Shown: one piece after another, positions 42,513-52,754 of the stretch
Numbering within the stretch: the stretch's first letter is position 1
How the letters are laid out: every line of letters begins with the position of its first letter
NCBI GenBank assembly: GCA_019695185.1
Contig: JAIBAN010000007.1
Location: 62,001-126,000 of the forward strand
Reading direction: 5' to 3'
Length of the DNA: 64,000 nucleotides
Origin: Blastocatellia bacterium
GTDB lineage: Bacteria; Acidobacteriota; Blastocatellia; Chloracidobacteriales; Chloracidobacteriaceae
Position numbers and translations under genes: made by a program
Notes under the pieces: generated by a model
Told to the model about the DNA's origin: nothing
The model's input: the letters and a program-made list of their open reading frames with translations, nothing else
Database searches by the model: none

Positions 42513-42558
42513 GAAAACAGGACTGCGGACTCAGCCTGTTTTCATTGCTGGCGGCGCG
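42513..42558. repeat. Dispersed element copy 2, with its own inverted repeat
   Basis: ATGAAAACAGG and CCTGTTTTCAT are perfectly complementary (11 bp) around ACTGCGGACTCAG. The following TTTTCATTGCTG and GCGCGCCG stretch matches the copy at 6126-6156. Confidence 0.7.
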
Positions 42559-42662
42559 CCGACGACAAATAGAGTCTGAGGTGAAAAAAGACCTGCCAAA
42601 ACTTTTTTCTGGCATACAGGTTGCTCCTTTCAAAGTTCCAGCCCAGCGAAAGGAGAATCTGT

Positions 42663-45600
42663 ATGTCCACGCATCGGGTGTCGTTCTTTTTATTCCATTT
42701 CTATCTGTTTTTGGGCCTGCTCCTGGCTTTGGGGTTGTTTTTCCTGTCCCAGCCCAAACGAGTGGCGTCATTGCCGCAAAGCGAACCTTTTCAGGAAGTG
42801 ATTCCGCTTCAGGAAGGTATCGCCCCCCACCTTCCCGGCCTGCCGGTTTCTCCATCCAGCCTGGAAACCCTGGTCCAGCCTTCCCCGCTAGCGGAACAAG
42901 AACTCAAAACCGACGACGGAACTGTGGAACGGGGAGCCGTCGGAGATGGATTGCTGGTGGTCAATCGCCTGACACCGAGCACGTATCCGGCCAAACTGCT
43001 GCGGATTCGCATTCGCTGGGATGCGTTCCAAACGCTGCCTTCCCCTCTTGGGGAACGGGTCCGGCTGGTGGTTTTTACGGACCCTGGTGGCTCAGGCCGG
43101 CCCCCTGCCAATCCGGCTTTTGCCGTGGATGAAATGGGGACCATTAGCCAAACAAGCACCTTTCTTGACTTTACTGTCAGCGGCCCCACCATCTCCAGCG
43201 GGGATTTTTACGTGGGGTTCCAGGCTCCCAACCCTGCCCGTGGCGTGGTCTTTTCCGCCGATACCAACGGCCCGCAACAATACAGGGCGTTTTTCTCAAG
43301 TGACAACGGAACTGCCTTTCAAGGACCGTTGCAATTTTCCGACGCAACCCCGGCCAACATTCTCATGCGGGCACTGGTTACGAACGACCCCGGCACAGGT
43401 GACACCGAAGAACTCAAAACCGATGACGGGACTTCCGACGGCAAAGGACTGCTGGAAAACAACCTGCTCGTGGTCAACCGCTTGACACCGGGGACCTATC
43501 CGGTGACGTTGACTGCCGTGCGGCTCTTTTTGGTCTCGTTCCAGGGGCAGCCCAGCCCGGTGGGAAGTTCGGTCCGGGTGGTGGCGTTTGTGGATCCAAC
43601 CGGCAGTGGCAAACCTCCGGCCAATCCTGTCCTGGTAGTGAATCAACCCGCCGTCATTCCCAAAATCGGCGAGTTTGTTGATGTACCGGTGAATTCCGTC
43701 ACCGTCACAGCCGGTGATGTCTATGTAGGGTATCAGGCTGGAAATCCGCACAACGGCGTCGGGTTTGCCTGCGACACCAATGGACCGCCCCAAAATCGGG
43801 CATTTTTCTCCCGCGACGGAGGCGGAACGTTTAGCGGTCCGTTGCAATTCTCCGACGGAACCCAAGCCAATGTCATGGTGCGGGCAACGGTCAAACGGGG
43901 CGGCGGCAGTGGCGGCGATACCCAGGCCCCCACGGTTCGGGTGACCGCCCCCAACGGCGGTGAAACCTTCACGGCCAGCACGGCTACTGCGATTACCTGG
44001 ACCGCCAGTGACAATCTTGGCGTGGTCCGGCAGGAACTGGCCCTTTCCCTCGACAGCGGAGGCAGTTTTCCCATCCCGCTGGTCACCGGACTGGATGGCA
44101 ATACCCGACAATGGAACTGGACCGTTCCCAATTCCCCCACAACCACCGCCCGCCTCAAAGTGACCGCCCTGGATGCAGCCGGAAACAGCGGGTTTGATAC
44201 CTCGGACCAGAATTTTTCGATTCACGCCAGCGCCCAGCCACCAACCATCCTGCTGTCTGCCTTGCAGGCAACGGTTTACGAAATGGGCGTGGCCCAGTTT
44301 GGCGTGATGCGCCGGGAAAATTCCGAAACGGAGGTCAAAGTTCATTACAGTGTCAGCGGTTCAGCCGTCAGCGGGGTGGATTTTGTCCCGTTGGCCGGAG
44401 TGTTGACGCTCCCGGCCAAAGCCACCAGCGGTTTGATTTCAGTGCTGGTGCTGGATAACGCCAAAATTGACCCGGACCGAACCATTACCCTGACACTGAC
44501 TCCGGACCCGGCCTATCAGATTGGCTCGCTCAACAGTGCCACCAGCACCATCAAAGATACTGACAAACAAGGAAGTGGCACCATCCAGCCTGCCGAAGGC
44601 GGCAGCATTGCCACTGACGACGGGGCATCGGTCACACTTCCGCCAGAGTTTGGCACGGTTCCCGTCACTGTCAGCCTGACTCGCATCGGCAAAGCTCCGA
44701 AGAAAAAAGGAAGCACCGATGTGCGCACCATTTCGTGGACCTATCGGCTCGGACTGACCTACAACGGGGTGTTTCCCGTGGCAAGTGACGTGATGGTCAC
44801 AGTGCCGCTGGTGGAAAAAGTCTTTCCCACCGATTGGAACCATCTTGGGTTCGAAGGCAAATGCTACGACGAGAAAAACAAACAATGGGTCCAGGGAGGC
44901 AGTCAGCCGGTTGCCAGCCGGGAACGCCTGACCCTGACGTTTCTGCTTCCGATTGCAACCCTGGTCAACCAGGGGGCGGCACGGGTTGAACGGTTTCTTC
45001 CAACCCAAACCTCCAGCACGGCCTATCAGGACTTCAAGGCAGATGGAATTGACCAAAACAGCATGCTGCTCCATGCCGAACCGGGTTCCAATTTCGTGAT
45101 TTCCTACTTTGACGTACAGCCGAAAACCCCTTACAGCGTCAAGTCTGACAAGGATTGGAACAGCGGCACCCGGTGCAACGGAACTCAGGGCCAAGCCGAT
45201 ACGAATTATGTCCGGGACCTCGACAGCACGCTCAATGCTTCCTACACCAAACTGCTCTCTCTGCCCCAGGCCCCTTTCAAACCGTTGTCACTGCCGCAAC
45301 CGGTCTATGTCAAACCGGTTTCCGGCGGAGACGCCGGGGAAAGTCCGTTGGGCGGTCCGATGACCGTCTCAAACACCAAAATCGCGGGCTGTACCGATTT
45401 GAAAGAGGTGGCGGCCCACGAACTGGTCCATGTTTTTCAAGGACAGTTTTACTCCACCTTTCAACAGATTACCTCCGGGCGACAAAACCGCTGGTTTATC
45501 GAGGCATCCGCCAATCACTATGCCGCGCTGGCCACCGGAATGGGCGACAGCCAGAAACGAGACTTTTACAAAGACCGGGGAGGTAGCCTGGGAGACTATC

Positions 45601-47102
45601 TCAGCGAGCCGCTGACCTCCAGCAGTGAGGCCAGCATGTATGCAGTGGCGCATTTTCTGGACTGGCTGGCGGACCGTTACACCTATGACATTGTGGGCGT
45701 CACCCTGCGCAAACGGAGCGAGTCCTCCTCTGACCTGACCAACCTCAACCAGGCCATCCAGGAATTTCAGGTGGCTGCCGGGACCTCAACCAATCAAACG
45801 GGGCTGGCAGCGGCCTATGCGGAATATGTCAAAGAGGTCATCACCCATCCGGAGGGCACTGCCGGGTTCAATCAGGACATCAAAGGAGCCATGAGCTTTC
45901 ATGTTCTGCACCATGCCGCTGAGTATCTGTCGGTTCCGGCAGCTTCCTTCAATGACCTGATTCACTTTATCAAGCTCCGGAAACCCTTGCCGCCCCACAC
46001 CTCGGTTTACCTGACGGTTGACAGCAAAATCAGCAGCAAAGCCCTGCTGGTGCTGGACCCCACCGGTTGCAGCGGGGCTCCGCTGGAATCCCTGACCTAT
46101 GATTTTGTCGGAAAGACCGACAAAGATTATGAAAACAAAGACCCGCTCGACAAAAACAAACCACTGGGCACCATTACACTGACAGTGGAGGATTTCGGCA
46201 AAGGGCAGACCGCCTACCAAATCGAGCAGGCCATTCTCAACAGCACTCCGGCAACTGGAACCGTCGAAGTCAATTACTACCTGCTGGTGCCGCCCGTGGC
46301 CAAAGAAGTCAGGCAGGGTTCGCTGGTCTGGGAGTTTTCCGGTGTGGGAAAAGGTCCGGGGCTGATTCCGCCTGAGTTTATCAAAGGGTTCAACGTGTAT
46401 GACACCAGAACCAACTCCAAACTCAATCCAGCCCTGATTACGCTTCCGCCCAGTGGTACGGAACAGTCTCTCATCAACCCTGCCATTACCGGCGTTTTGA
46501 GCGACTATCTGGTCACCATTGTGGACAAATTTGACCATGAGTGGCCGAAAGCCCCGATTTCCGACATTCAGGGGACGAACCTGCTGGCGTTCGGGTTGTC
46601 GTTTAACGGAATCTACACAGAAGCCTGTACCGGACTGCCGCCCACCACTCAGCCGGGCGAATTCGCAGATTTCGGCGCGCCTTCGATTGGGTGGGATGGG
46701 AAGCTGGGGTTTTCCGCAACCGTTAACGCCCCGATTGGAACCGGTACCTATCGCGGTCAGATTCTGGATGGCGGAAAGAAGCTGCAACTGACTGTGACGG
46801 TCAACACCGAAGAGCGCAAGGATGTGGGCAACGGCACAACCAGTGTGCGCAAGGAAGACACGGCCTACAGCGTGGAGGTGGATTTCTCACCGAATACCTT
46901 CCTCAAGCCCGGCACCAATGGCAACTTCGGCGGCGAGGTGGCCGGCACCAAAGTCAAGGTGCTTTCCTTCAGCCATAAGGAATCAACCACCTACACCTAT
47001 GCCAACGGCTCAACCGCCGGTTGTTCCTATACGTGGCAGCCAACCACGCAGCCCGGCACCAAAACCTGCCGGTTCCTGTTTGGGGTGGCTCCGCCACATT
47101 AA
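42663..47102 (+). CDS. Large secreted multidomain gluzincin metallopeptidase
   Basis: The 1479-residue protein begins with a hydrophobic export segment (residues 5-30). Two similar beta modules follow (about 78-245 and 255-420, each starting ELKTDDGT and containing PANP and VGYQAxNP), then an Ig-like module (TAPNGGETFTASTATAITW), a Calx-beta-like module (VYEMGVAQFGVMRREN, IDPDRTITLTLTPDP) and the peptidase core with HELVH at 919-923 and Glu947 (FIEASANHY), a gluzincin arrangement. The C-terminal 450 residues are beta-rich. The exact peptidase family is not clear. AAAGGAG lies 8 nt upstream of the ATG chosen. Confidence 0.85.
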   Translation: MSTHRVSFFLFHFYLFLGLLLALGLFFLSQPKRVASLPQSEPFQEVIPLQEGIAPHLPGLPVSPSSLETLVQPSPLAEQELKTDDGTVERGAVGDGLLVVNRLTPSTYPAKLLRIRIRWDAFQTLPSPLGERVRLVVFTDPGGSGRPPANPAFAVDEMGTISQTSTFLDFTVSGPTISSGDFYVGFQAPNPARGVVFSADTNGPQQYRAFFSSDNGTAFQGPLQFSDATPANILMRALVTNDPGTGDTEELKTDDGTSDGKGLLENNLLVVNRLTPGTYPVTLTAVRLFLVSFQGQPSPVGSSVRVVAFVDPTGSGKPPANPVLVVNQPAVIPKIGEFVDVPVNSVTVTAGDVYVGYQAGNPHNGVGFACDTNGPPQNRAFFSRDGGGTFSGPLQFSDGTQANVMVRATVKRGGGSGGDTQAPTVRVTAPNGGETFTASTATAITWTASDNLGVVRQELALSLDSGGSFPIPLVTGLDGNTRQWNWTVPNSPTTTARLKVTALDAAGNSGFDTSDQNFSIHASAQPPTILLSALQATVYEMGVAQFGVMRRENSETEVKVHYSVSGSAVSGVDFVPLAGVLTLPAKATSGLISVLVLDNAKIDPDRTITLTLTPDPAYQIGSLNSATSTIKDTDKQGSGTIQPAEGGSIATDDGASVTLPPEFGTVPVTVSLTRIGKAPKKKGSTDVRTISWTYRLGLTYNGVFPVASDVMVTVPLVEKVFPTDWNHLGFEGKCYDEKNKQWVQGGSQPVASRERLTLTFLLPIATLVNQGAARVERFLPTQTSSTAYQDFKADGIDQNSMLLHAEPGSNFVISYFDVQPKTPYSVKSDKDWNSGTRCNGTQGQADTNYVRDLDSTLNASYTKLLSLPQAPFKPLSLPQPVYVKPVSGGDAGESPLGGPMTVSNTKIAGCTDLKEVAAHELVHVFQGQFYSTFQQITSGRQNRWFIEASANHYAALATGMGDSQKRDFYKDRGGSLGDYLSEPLTSSSEASMYAVAHFLDWLADRYTYDIVGVTLRKRSESSSDLTNLNQAIQEFQVAAGTSTNQTGLAAAYAEYVKEVITHPEGTAGFNQDIKGAMSFHVLHHAAEYLSVPAASFNDLIHFIKLRKPLPPHTSVYLTVDSKISSKALLVLDPTGCSGAPLESLTYDFVGKTDKDYENKDPLDKNKPLGTITLTVEDFGKGQTAYQIEQAILNSTPATGTVEVNYYLLVPPVAKEVRQGSLVWEFSGVGKGPGLIPPEFIKGFNVYDTRTNSKLNPALITLPPSGTEQSLINPAITGVLSDYLVTIVDKFDHEWPKAPISDIQGTNLLAFGLSFNGIYTEACTGLPPTTQPGEFADFGAPSIGWDGKLGFSATVNAPIGTGTYRGQILDGGKKLQLTVTVNTEERKDVGNGTTSVRKEDTAYSVEVDFSPNTFLKPGTNGNFGGEVAGTKVKVLSFSHKESTTYTYANGSTAGCSYTWQPTTQPGTKTCRFLFGVAPPH

Positions 47103-47218
47103 AGCGTTTCGTTTGAAACCATGTCAGACAAAAGCCACCGCCCTCCGGAGGATGAAATCGGTTGAAGTCAGTTGTCTGTTACCTTGGCTGCGATTGGATA
47201 AATTCGCCGACCGACTCC

Positions 47219-49270
47219 TTATGGCGTGCCCTTTGGTTTGGCGGACTGCGCCTTGCTCAACGAGACCGAAAGACCGGGAATCAGTTCGCTGCCTGCACGG
47301 ACTTCGAGGTGGCCACGGAGGTCAGCACCCAGCGGTTCGGCCCGACCACCCAGATGCTGTTGAAAAAACTGTTCGGCCACAGCAAACAGGGAAATCCAAT
47401 TCTCCGACTCGCGCAAGTCGTGCGGTTCCTCCGGGTACAGTATGTAAGTGACCGGTTTCCGGTGTTTTTGCATGGCCTCCACAAACCGGTCCGCCTGACC
47501 TTGATGCACAATCTCATCCTTCCCGCCCTGGGCAATCAGGACCGGTTTGTTGAAACCTGCAACAGAATGGATGGGAGATTGGTTCCGCAGCGCGGCGCGA
47601 CCTTTATCCGTTGTGTTGTCACCGATACGTTGTCGCAAGAAGGGTTGAACGTCAGGAATGGTTTCATTGATAAATGAGTCCAGCTCGGTCGGGGCGTACA
47701 TCACCAGACCACAGGCAAACCGGTCCGATGTGGCCAGGGCGGCGAGAGTCGCATAACCACCATAGGACCAGCCCCAGATGCCAATCCGGCCACGCGTTGC
47801 AATTCCCTGTTTGACGGCCCAGTCGGCAGCGTCAACCAAATCGTCCTGCATTTTGCCACCCCACTCACCTGCCCCTGCCTCATACACGGTGCGGCCCAAT
47901 CCATGCACTCCCCGGAACTCGACCCGCAGCACCGCATAACCACGATCCGCCAACAGGTTAAGCAACCGGTTGGTGAGCCAGTCGTTCCAGGGATAGGCCA
48001 CCCAGGGACCGCCATGAACATACATCAGCAAGGGCAACGGTTGCCGGGGGCGTCCGTTGGCATTCGCGTCGGCTTGTTTCGGCAGGTACAAATCGGCAGG
48101 AAACTCCATTCCGTCCCGCGCGGGAATGACCTCCAGGTACCGACGACCCAGTGCGTAGGCATCAAGCGCTTTATTTTCCGTAAAGAGGAAGGTGGCGCGC
48201 CGGGCCAGCCGGTCATAGAGGTAAAAGCGTTTCGGCCCGCCATCCATGAACTGAACCAGCCAGGTGTGATCGTCCAGACTCCGCCCGCCGGATGGCGAGA
48301 GAAGACCGATGTCGCCCCGCTGGACGGTACGCAAATACTCAAAATCGGGAATCACCGAAGGGTCCAGGAAATGCCGCCGCAACCGACCGTAGGAGGATGC
48401 CACCGTCTGGACCCGGCCCGTTCTGGGATGCAGGAGCAGGGCTGGCATCATGTCGGCGACGGGGTCTCCGAAAAGCAAAGTCTCCTTGCCGGTTTCCAGG
48501 TCCAACGCCATTAAGGCGGCGGTGTCGCGGCCCCGGTTATCGGTCAGATAGAGTGTCCGGCCCGTCTTGTCGAGAGTGATGGGCTGGGAAGCAGTCACTT
48601 CCGCTTCTCCCCGGAAACTTGCTAAAGGAACCCAGGCCCCATTGGAATTGCGTTTCACCAGCTCGTAACCTGTATCCGATTGCGGGAGCTTCGCCACCCG
48701 CGGCTTCCAGTCGTCATCAAAGAAAACGCGCTCGAAGTTCCGGTCATTTTTGAAAATGACCTCAGCAGCGGCGGTGCGCAGGTTGACCCGACGATAGAAC
48801 GGAGTGGAAGAGTTTGGTTCCCGGATGCGCAGCAGCACCTCATCCACATGGTCAGAGCTGAATTTTTCGATGGCTGCAACCACGTTCTTGGCCGGGGTGA
48901 GATCACGCGCCTCACCGCTGGCGAGGTCCAGCAAAAAGATATGAACTCCTTGTTCAACCGGAACCGCGTACAGGAGTTGGCCGGGAAGATAGGTCCACCG
49001 ATAGTTCAGGATTGGCGGGCTTTGTGGTTGGGTGACCACACTGGCCTTGGCAGGGTCGTTGGCGGGGGCGACCCAGATTTTCATGGTGTTGTCAGCCTGG
49101 GCCAGGTAACTCACCCACTTGCCGTCCGAGCTGAGTTGAACCTGTTCTTTATCCGGGTCGGCAAAAAACGCCTGACGCGGGACCAGAGACGCCTCTCCCT
49201 GCGCCCAGACCGTTCCCGTACAGGCCAAAGTCATAAACCACAGACAAACCAGACGTGAGAAAAGCCGCAT
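47219..49270 (-). CDS. Secreted S9 (prolyl oligopeptidase family) peptidase
   Basis: The 683-residue protein has a signal peptide (MRLFSRLVCLWFMTLACTGTV...WAQ), an N-terminal beta-propeller (about 30-390, repeated blades such as TLYLTDNRGRD and FYLYDRLARRATF) and a C-terminal alpha/beta-hydrolase with Ser502 in GWSYGGYA, Asp in AQGGKDEIVH and His in PEEPHDL. It cleaves short peptides, probably in the periplasm or outside. The ATG at 49270 follows AGGAGG; a longer frame exists but lacks the signal-peptide start. Convergent with the gluzincin gene. Confidence 0.93.
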   Translation of the reverse strand: MRLFSRLVCLWFMTLACTGTVWAQGEASLVPRQAFFADPDKEQVQLSSDGKWVSYLAQADNTMKIWVAPANDPAKASVVTQPQSPPILNYRWTYLPGQLLYAVPVEQGVHIFLLDLASGEARDLTPAKNVVAAIEKFSSDHVDEVLLRIREPNSSTPFYRRVNLRTAAAEVIFKNDRNFERVFFDDDWKPRVAKLPQSDTGYELVKRNSNGAWVPLASFRGEAEVTASQPITLDKTGRTLYLTDNRGRDTAALMALDLETGKETLLFGDPVADMMPALLLHPRTGRVQTVASSYGRLRRHFLDPSVIPDFEYLRTVQRGDIGLLSPSGGRSLDDHTWLVQFMDGGPKRFYLYDRLARRATFLFTENKALDAYALGRRYLEVIPARDGMEFPADLYLPKQADANANGRPRQPLPLLMYVHGGPWVAYPWNDWLTNRLLNLLADRGYAVLRVEFRGVHGLGRTVYEAGAGEWGGKMQDDLVDAADWAVKQGIATRGRIGIWGWSYGGYATLAALATSDRFACGLVMYAPTELDSFINETIPDVQPFLRQRIGDNTTDKGRAALRNQSPIHSVAGFNKPVLIAQGGKDEIVHQGQADRFVEAMQKHRKPVTYILYPEEPHDLRESENWISLFAVAEQFFQQHLGGRAEPLGADLRGHLEVRAGSELIPGLSVSLSKAQSAKPKGTP

Positions 49271-49556
49271 ATGCTTCGGTCCTCCTGAGCCTGTTATGGT
49301 ACCAAGTGTTTCCGGAAAAACGAACAGACAACCTTTGTTGGCCAGCACCCTGGTTTCCTTTTACAGGAGACACAATCCATCCCTGCGCCACCCAGCCTGC
49401 CGAATTGATTTCCCGCCAAACCCAGGGCCTGTTTTTTCGGGGTCGAAACGAATCAATTCGGCGGACTGGCGCAATCCAGGCACATTTCTCTGTCTGGATT
49501 ACATCAGCCCGCCGAATGAATACGGGTTAGTCCCTCGATCCTCAGTTCTTTTGGAT

Positions 49557-52500
49557 TTAGAAGGAGTACCGCAACTGAATCCGGCCACTCCGACTGCCGC
49601 CGTCATTCAGGCGCACGTTGTTGAAGTTCGGGTCAAACACGTCGCCGCTGCTGACGGTTGCATCCCAGGTGTAATTCGGGTGATTGAACGCATTGAAGAG
49701 TTCCACCCGGATTTCGAACTTGTGACCTTCCCATGGCAGCTTGAACCCCTTGTTAATGGTGAAATCAAGGAAATTCGTCCGATTGGCGCGGATGGAGTTA
49801 CGTCCCACCAGATTGGTCCGCCGGGCCGGGTCCACAATGTACCGGGCATTGTTCGGGTCAATCGGTTCGCCGTTGGCATCCACATACCCTTTGCCCAAAC
49901 CAAACAGGCTGGCCAGAATCGCCACCGAGTTGGCCGGGGCATTGGCGTTGCCAATCGCCGGGCGGTCATTGAACGCATTCAAATCGCGGTTGATGTCAAA
50001 CCCATTGAGATAGGGGGTTTCCACCGCGCCGGTCTGAATGTTGTAAATGCCGGAAACGGTCCAACCGCCACCCACTTGGCCCAACCAGCCTTTCTTCGGT
50101 CCGGGAATATCCCAGATGAAGGAAAGAGTGTGCCGATGAGTTGCGTCAAACGAGGCCACGCTACGGTCGTCATTCCGCTTGAAGAGGTTTGACGGACGGC
50201 TGCTGCCACCGGTTGTGACAAACACTTCGGAGTTGTTGTCAATGGCCTTGGAATAGGTGTACGCGTAACGGGCAAAGACACCGTTCTTAAAGCCGCGTTC
50301 AACCCTGGTTTGGAGGGCGTGATAGATCGAATCCGCACCATTGGAACGCACCGCCACCGCCCCACGATTCGGATAAATGCGCCGCCCATTGACGCCCGGA
50401 TTGAGGTCTTCGTTAAAGAAGAGCCGCGTTCCCCGCGTTCCGACATACGCCACATCCACCAAAACTCCGCCAATCGTTTCACGTTGCATTCCCAGGTTCC
50501 AGGTATGCGTGAGCGGGTTGCGCAGATTCGGGTCAACGCTGGTAACGGCGGTCAGCGGATTGAGCGCCGGAGCTGTTGTCGGCAGGAGGGCCGGGCCGGC
50601 ATTGGCAAAACCGCGACCGCCAGCCGTGCTGCCAAAGGTGGTGACCCCCACCAGATTGGGCGAGGAATTCGCCGTGTTAAAGAGAATGTTATTGAAATAG
50701 GTGTCATAGCTGACACCGTAGCCGCCCCGAATCACAGTCCGGTCATTCCCAAACCATTTTGGGGCAAACCGTGGCGTATAGGCAAAACTCACGCGTGGAG
50801 CAAAGTTGTTGTTGTCCCGGTTTTGCTTCTTCACAGTATTCAGCGGGGCGTTGAATCCGGCAAACGCAGGAAAAGGAATCGAATTGAACGGTGTGCCGAA
50901 ATTTTCATAACGCAATCCGGCGGTTACCGTTAGATTCGGCTTCAGCCGCCAGATGTCGTTGATGAAATAGGCTTGCTGCAAGCCTTTCGGGTATATCACG
51001 GGGACTCCGAACGACTTGGCAGCAAAACCACCTTGGGTTCCGGAAAAGCCATCCACGAAGTTGCCGAAAGCAGGAAAATCATCGCTGGAATCATTTGGAG
51101 TATCGTTTCCACTGGAAGTAAAGCTCAAAGTTCCCCGGTCATTAATGCCGAGCAGAATCTTTTCCAACTGACGGTTCAGGTCAAAACCTGCCCGAATCGA
51201 GTGATTGCCACGAGTCCAGGTGACGGTGTCCTGGTACTGATAGTTGTTGAGCACCCGGTCTTGTGGAAAACCAACCGCCAACCCGTATCCGGTCACTCCT
51301 GTAATAGTCACGTTCGGACCAGATTGCAACGCCGCCGGGCTTTGCGGGAAAAACGGTGCATTTGACCGTGAATAGGCAATGCGCAGTTCATTCGTCAACG
51401 ACGGCGAAAACGTATGAGTGTAGGTCATCAACCCATTGCGGTTGACACCGTTGACCGAAATTCCCTGGCCGTCATAAACCGATGCCACCTGATTGATGGA
51501 AGTCTGGTCCTGAGAGACATAGCGGAAAGATAAAAGGTCCTTGTTTGACAGGGCATAATCCACCCGTGCCAAAAATTGCCGGTCGTCAAACGGTGCGCTG
51601 TAGGTTGTCGTGGCAATCCCAAAATTGATATTGGGACGCCCGCCACCCAATTGAATCGGACGAATACTGGCGGTTCCCCGCAAATTGCCGATGGCTGCCA
51701 GGTAGGTATCCAGGTTGGAGCTCCGGCCTTGCGGAACAACCGAACGCAATAACGCTGCGCCGTCCGCCGTCGGGAAGATACCCGTTACGACCTGCGAACC
51801 AGCCCGGAAATCATAGAACTGGAGCGAGGTGAAGAAAAACAGCTTGTCTTTGATAATCGGGCCACCCAGCGAAAAACCATATTGGTTGGTAATCGTGACC
51901 GGCACCGAGGTCAGCCCCTGGTTGATTTTTTGCCCGCTGGTCAGGGCGGTCATCGCACTCGGAATAATCAGGTCATAGACCGAGCCGTGAAACTGATTGG
52001 TCCCGCCTTTGGTGACCAGGTTGACGACTGCGCCGCCAGCCCGTCCGTATTCAGCGGAGTTATTGCCGCCCAACACGGAAACTTCCTGATAGCCGTCCCG
52101 CAAAAAGGCACGCAGCGACTGGCCTGTGATGTTGCTGTCGTTGTTGTCCGTGCTGTCGAGCAAAAAGCTGTTGCCCCGGCTGCGGACGCCGTTGATGGAA
52201 AATTCCACGCCCTGGGCATTGCCTCCGGCGAGTCCGGGCACAACCACGCCCGGCAACGTAAAGACCAGCGCAATCGGGCTGGTGCTGGCACTGCCCGTGG
52301 GCAGGTCCACAATCTGACGCGAATCAATCGTGTTGGAACGCGCACCGTCCTGCGTTTGCAGGGCTACCGTGCTTTCCGCCGTGACTTGAATGACTTCGCC
52401 GTCGGCATTGCCGACTTCAAGTTGAAAGGGCGTGTTGGCCGTCTGGCCCGCCGAAACAATGATGTTTTCCTGTAACACAGGCCGGAAACCGGAGGCCACG

Positions 52501-52754
52501 ACTTCGACCTTATAGGTTCCGGGGTCCACTGCGTCAAAGCGGAAATTTCCGTTTTCCAGGGTGACTGTTTCACGGGTGACATTCGTCTGCTGGTTGATAA
52601 TCTTGACGGTTCCACCCGAAATCACCGCACCGGATGAATCTTTGACCGTCCCGACCAGCGTGCCGCGACTGGATTGGGCGGCAGCACTCAATGCCAGCCC
52701 AAGAACCAAGGCAATCACGCCTATCACTGAACATATTTTTCTTGTCATATCCAT
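49557..52754 (-). CDS. TonB-dependent receptor, Oar-like
   Basis: The 1065-residue protein has a signal peptide ending SAAAQ, an N-terminal carboxypeptidase-regulatory-like domain (GTVKDSSGAVISGGTVKI), a plug (LPTGSASTSPIALVFTLPGV, SINGVRSRGNSFLLD) and a barrel ending in ...GRIQLRYSF, with the terminal Phe needed for barrel assembly. Substrate unknown. Its nearest co-directional neighbour is the S9 peptidase 286 bp downstream, which suggests peptide uptake; those 286 bp hold only a CCGAATTGATT/AATCAATTCGG inverted repeat. AAGGAG lies 4 nt before this ATG; a second ATG two codons on is possible. Confidence 0.92.
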   Translation of the reverse strand: MDMTRKICSVIGVIALVLGLALSAAAQSSRGTLVGTVKDSSGAVISGGTVKIINQQTNVTRETVTLENGNFRFDAVDPGTYKVEVVASGFRPVLQENIIVSAGQTANTPFQLEVGNADGEVIQVTAESTVALQTQDGARSNTIDSRQIVDLPTGSASTSPIALVFTLPGVVVPGLAGGNAQGVEFSINGVRSRGNSFLLDSTDNNDSNITGQSLRAFLRDGYQEVSVLGGNNSAEYGRAGGAVVNLVTKGGTNQFHGSVYDLIIPSAMTALTSGQKINQGLTSVPVTITNQYGFSLGGPIIKDKLFFFTSLQFYDFRAGSQVVTGIFPTADGAALLRSVVPQGRSSNLDTYLAAIGNLRGTASIRPIQLGGGRPNINFGIATTTYSAPFDDRQFLARVDYALSNKDLLSFRYVSQDQTSINQVASVYDGQGISVNGVNRNGLMTYTHTFSPSLTNELRIAYSRSNAPFFPQSPAALQSGPNVTITGVTGYGLAVGFPQDRVLNNYQYQDTVTWTRGNHSIRAGFDLNRQLEKILLGINDRGTLSFTSSGNDTPNDSSDDFPAFGNFVDGFSGTQGGFAAKSFGVPVIYPKGLQQAYFINDIWRLKPNLTVTAGLRYENFGTPFNSIPFPAFAGFNAPLNTVKKQNRDNNNFAPRVSFAYTPRFAPKWFGNDRTVIRGGYGVSYDTYFNNILFNTANSSPNLVGVTTFGSTAGGRGFANAGPALLPTTAPALNPLTAVTSVDPNLRNPLTHTWNLGMQRETIGGVLVDVAYVGTRGTRLFFNEDLNPGVNGRRIYPNRGAVAVRSNGADSIYHALQTRVERGFKNGVFARYAYTYSKAIDNNSEVFVTTGGSSRPSNLFKRNDDRSVASFDATHRHTLSFIWDIPGPKKGWLGQVGGGWTVSGIYNIQTGAVETPYLNGFDINRDLNAFNDRPAIGNANAPANSVAILASLFGLGKGYVDANGEPIDPNNARYIVDPARRTNLVGRNSIRANRTNFLDFTINKGFKLPWEGHKFEIRVELFNAFNHPNYTWDATVSSGDVFDPNFNNVRLNDGGSRSGRIQLRYSF

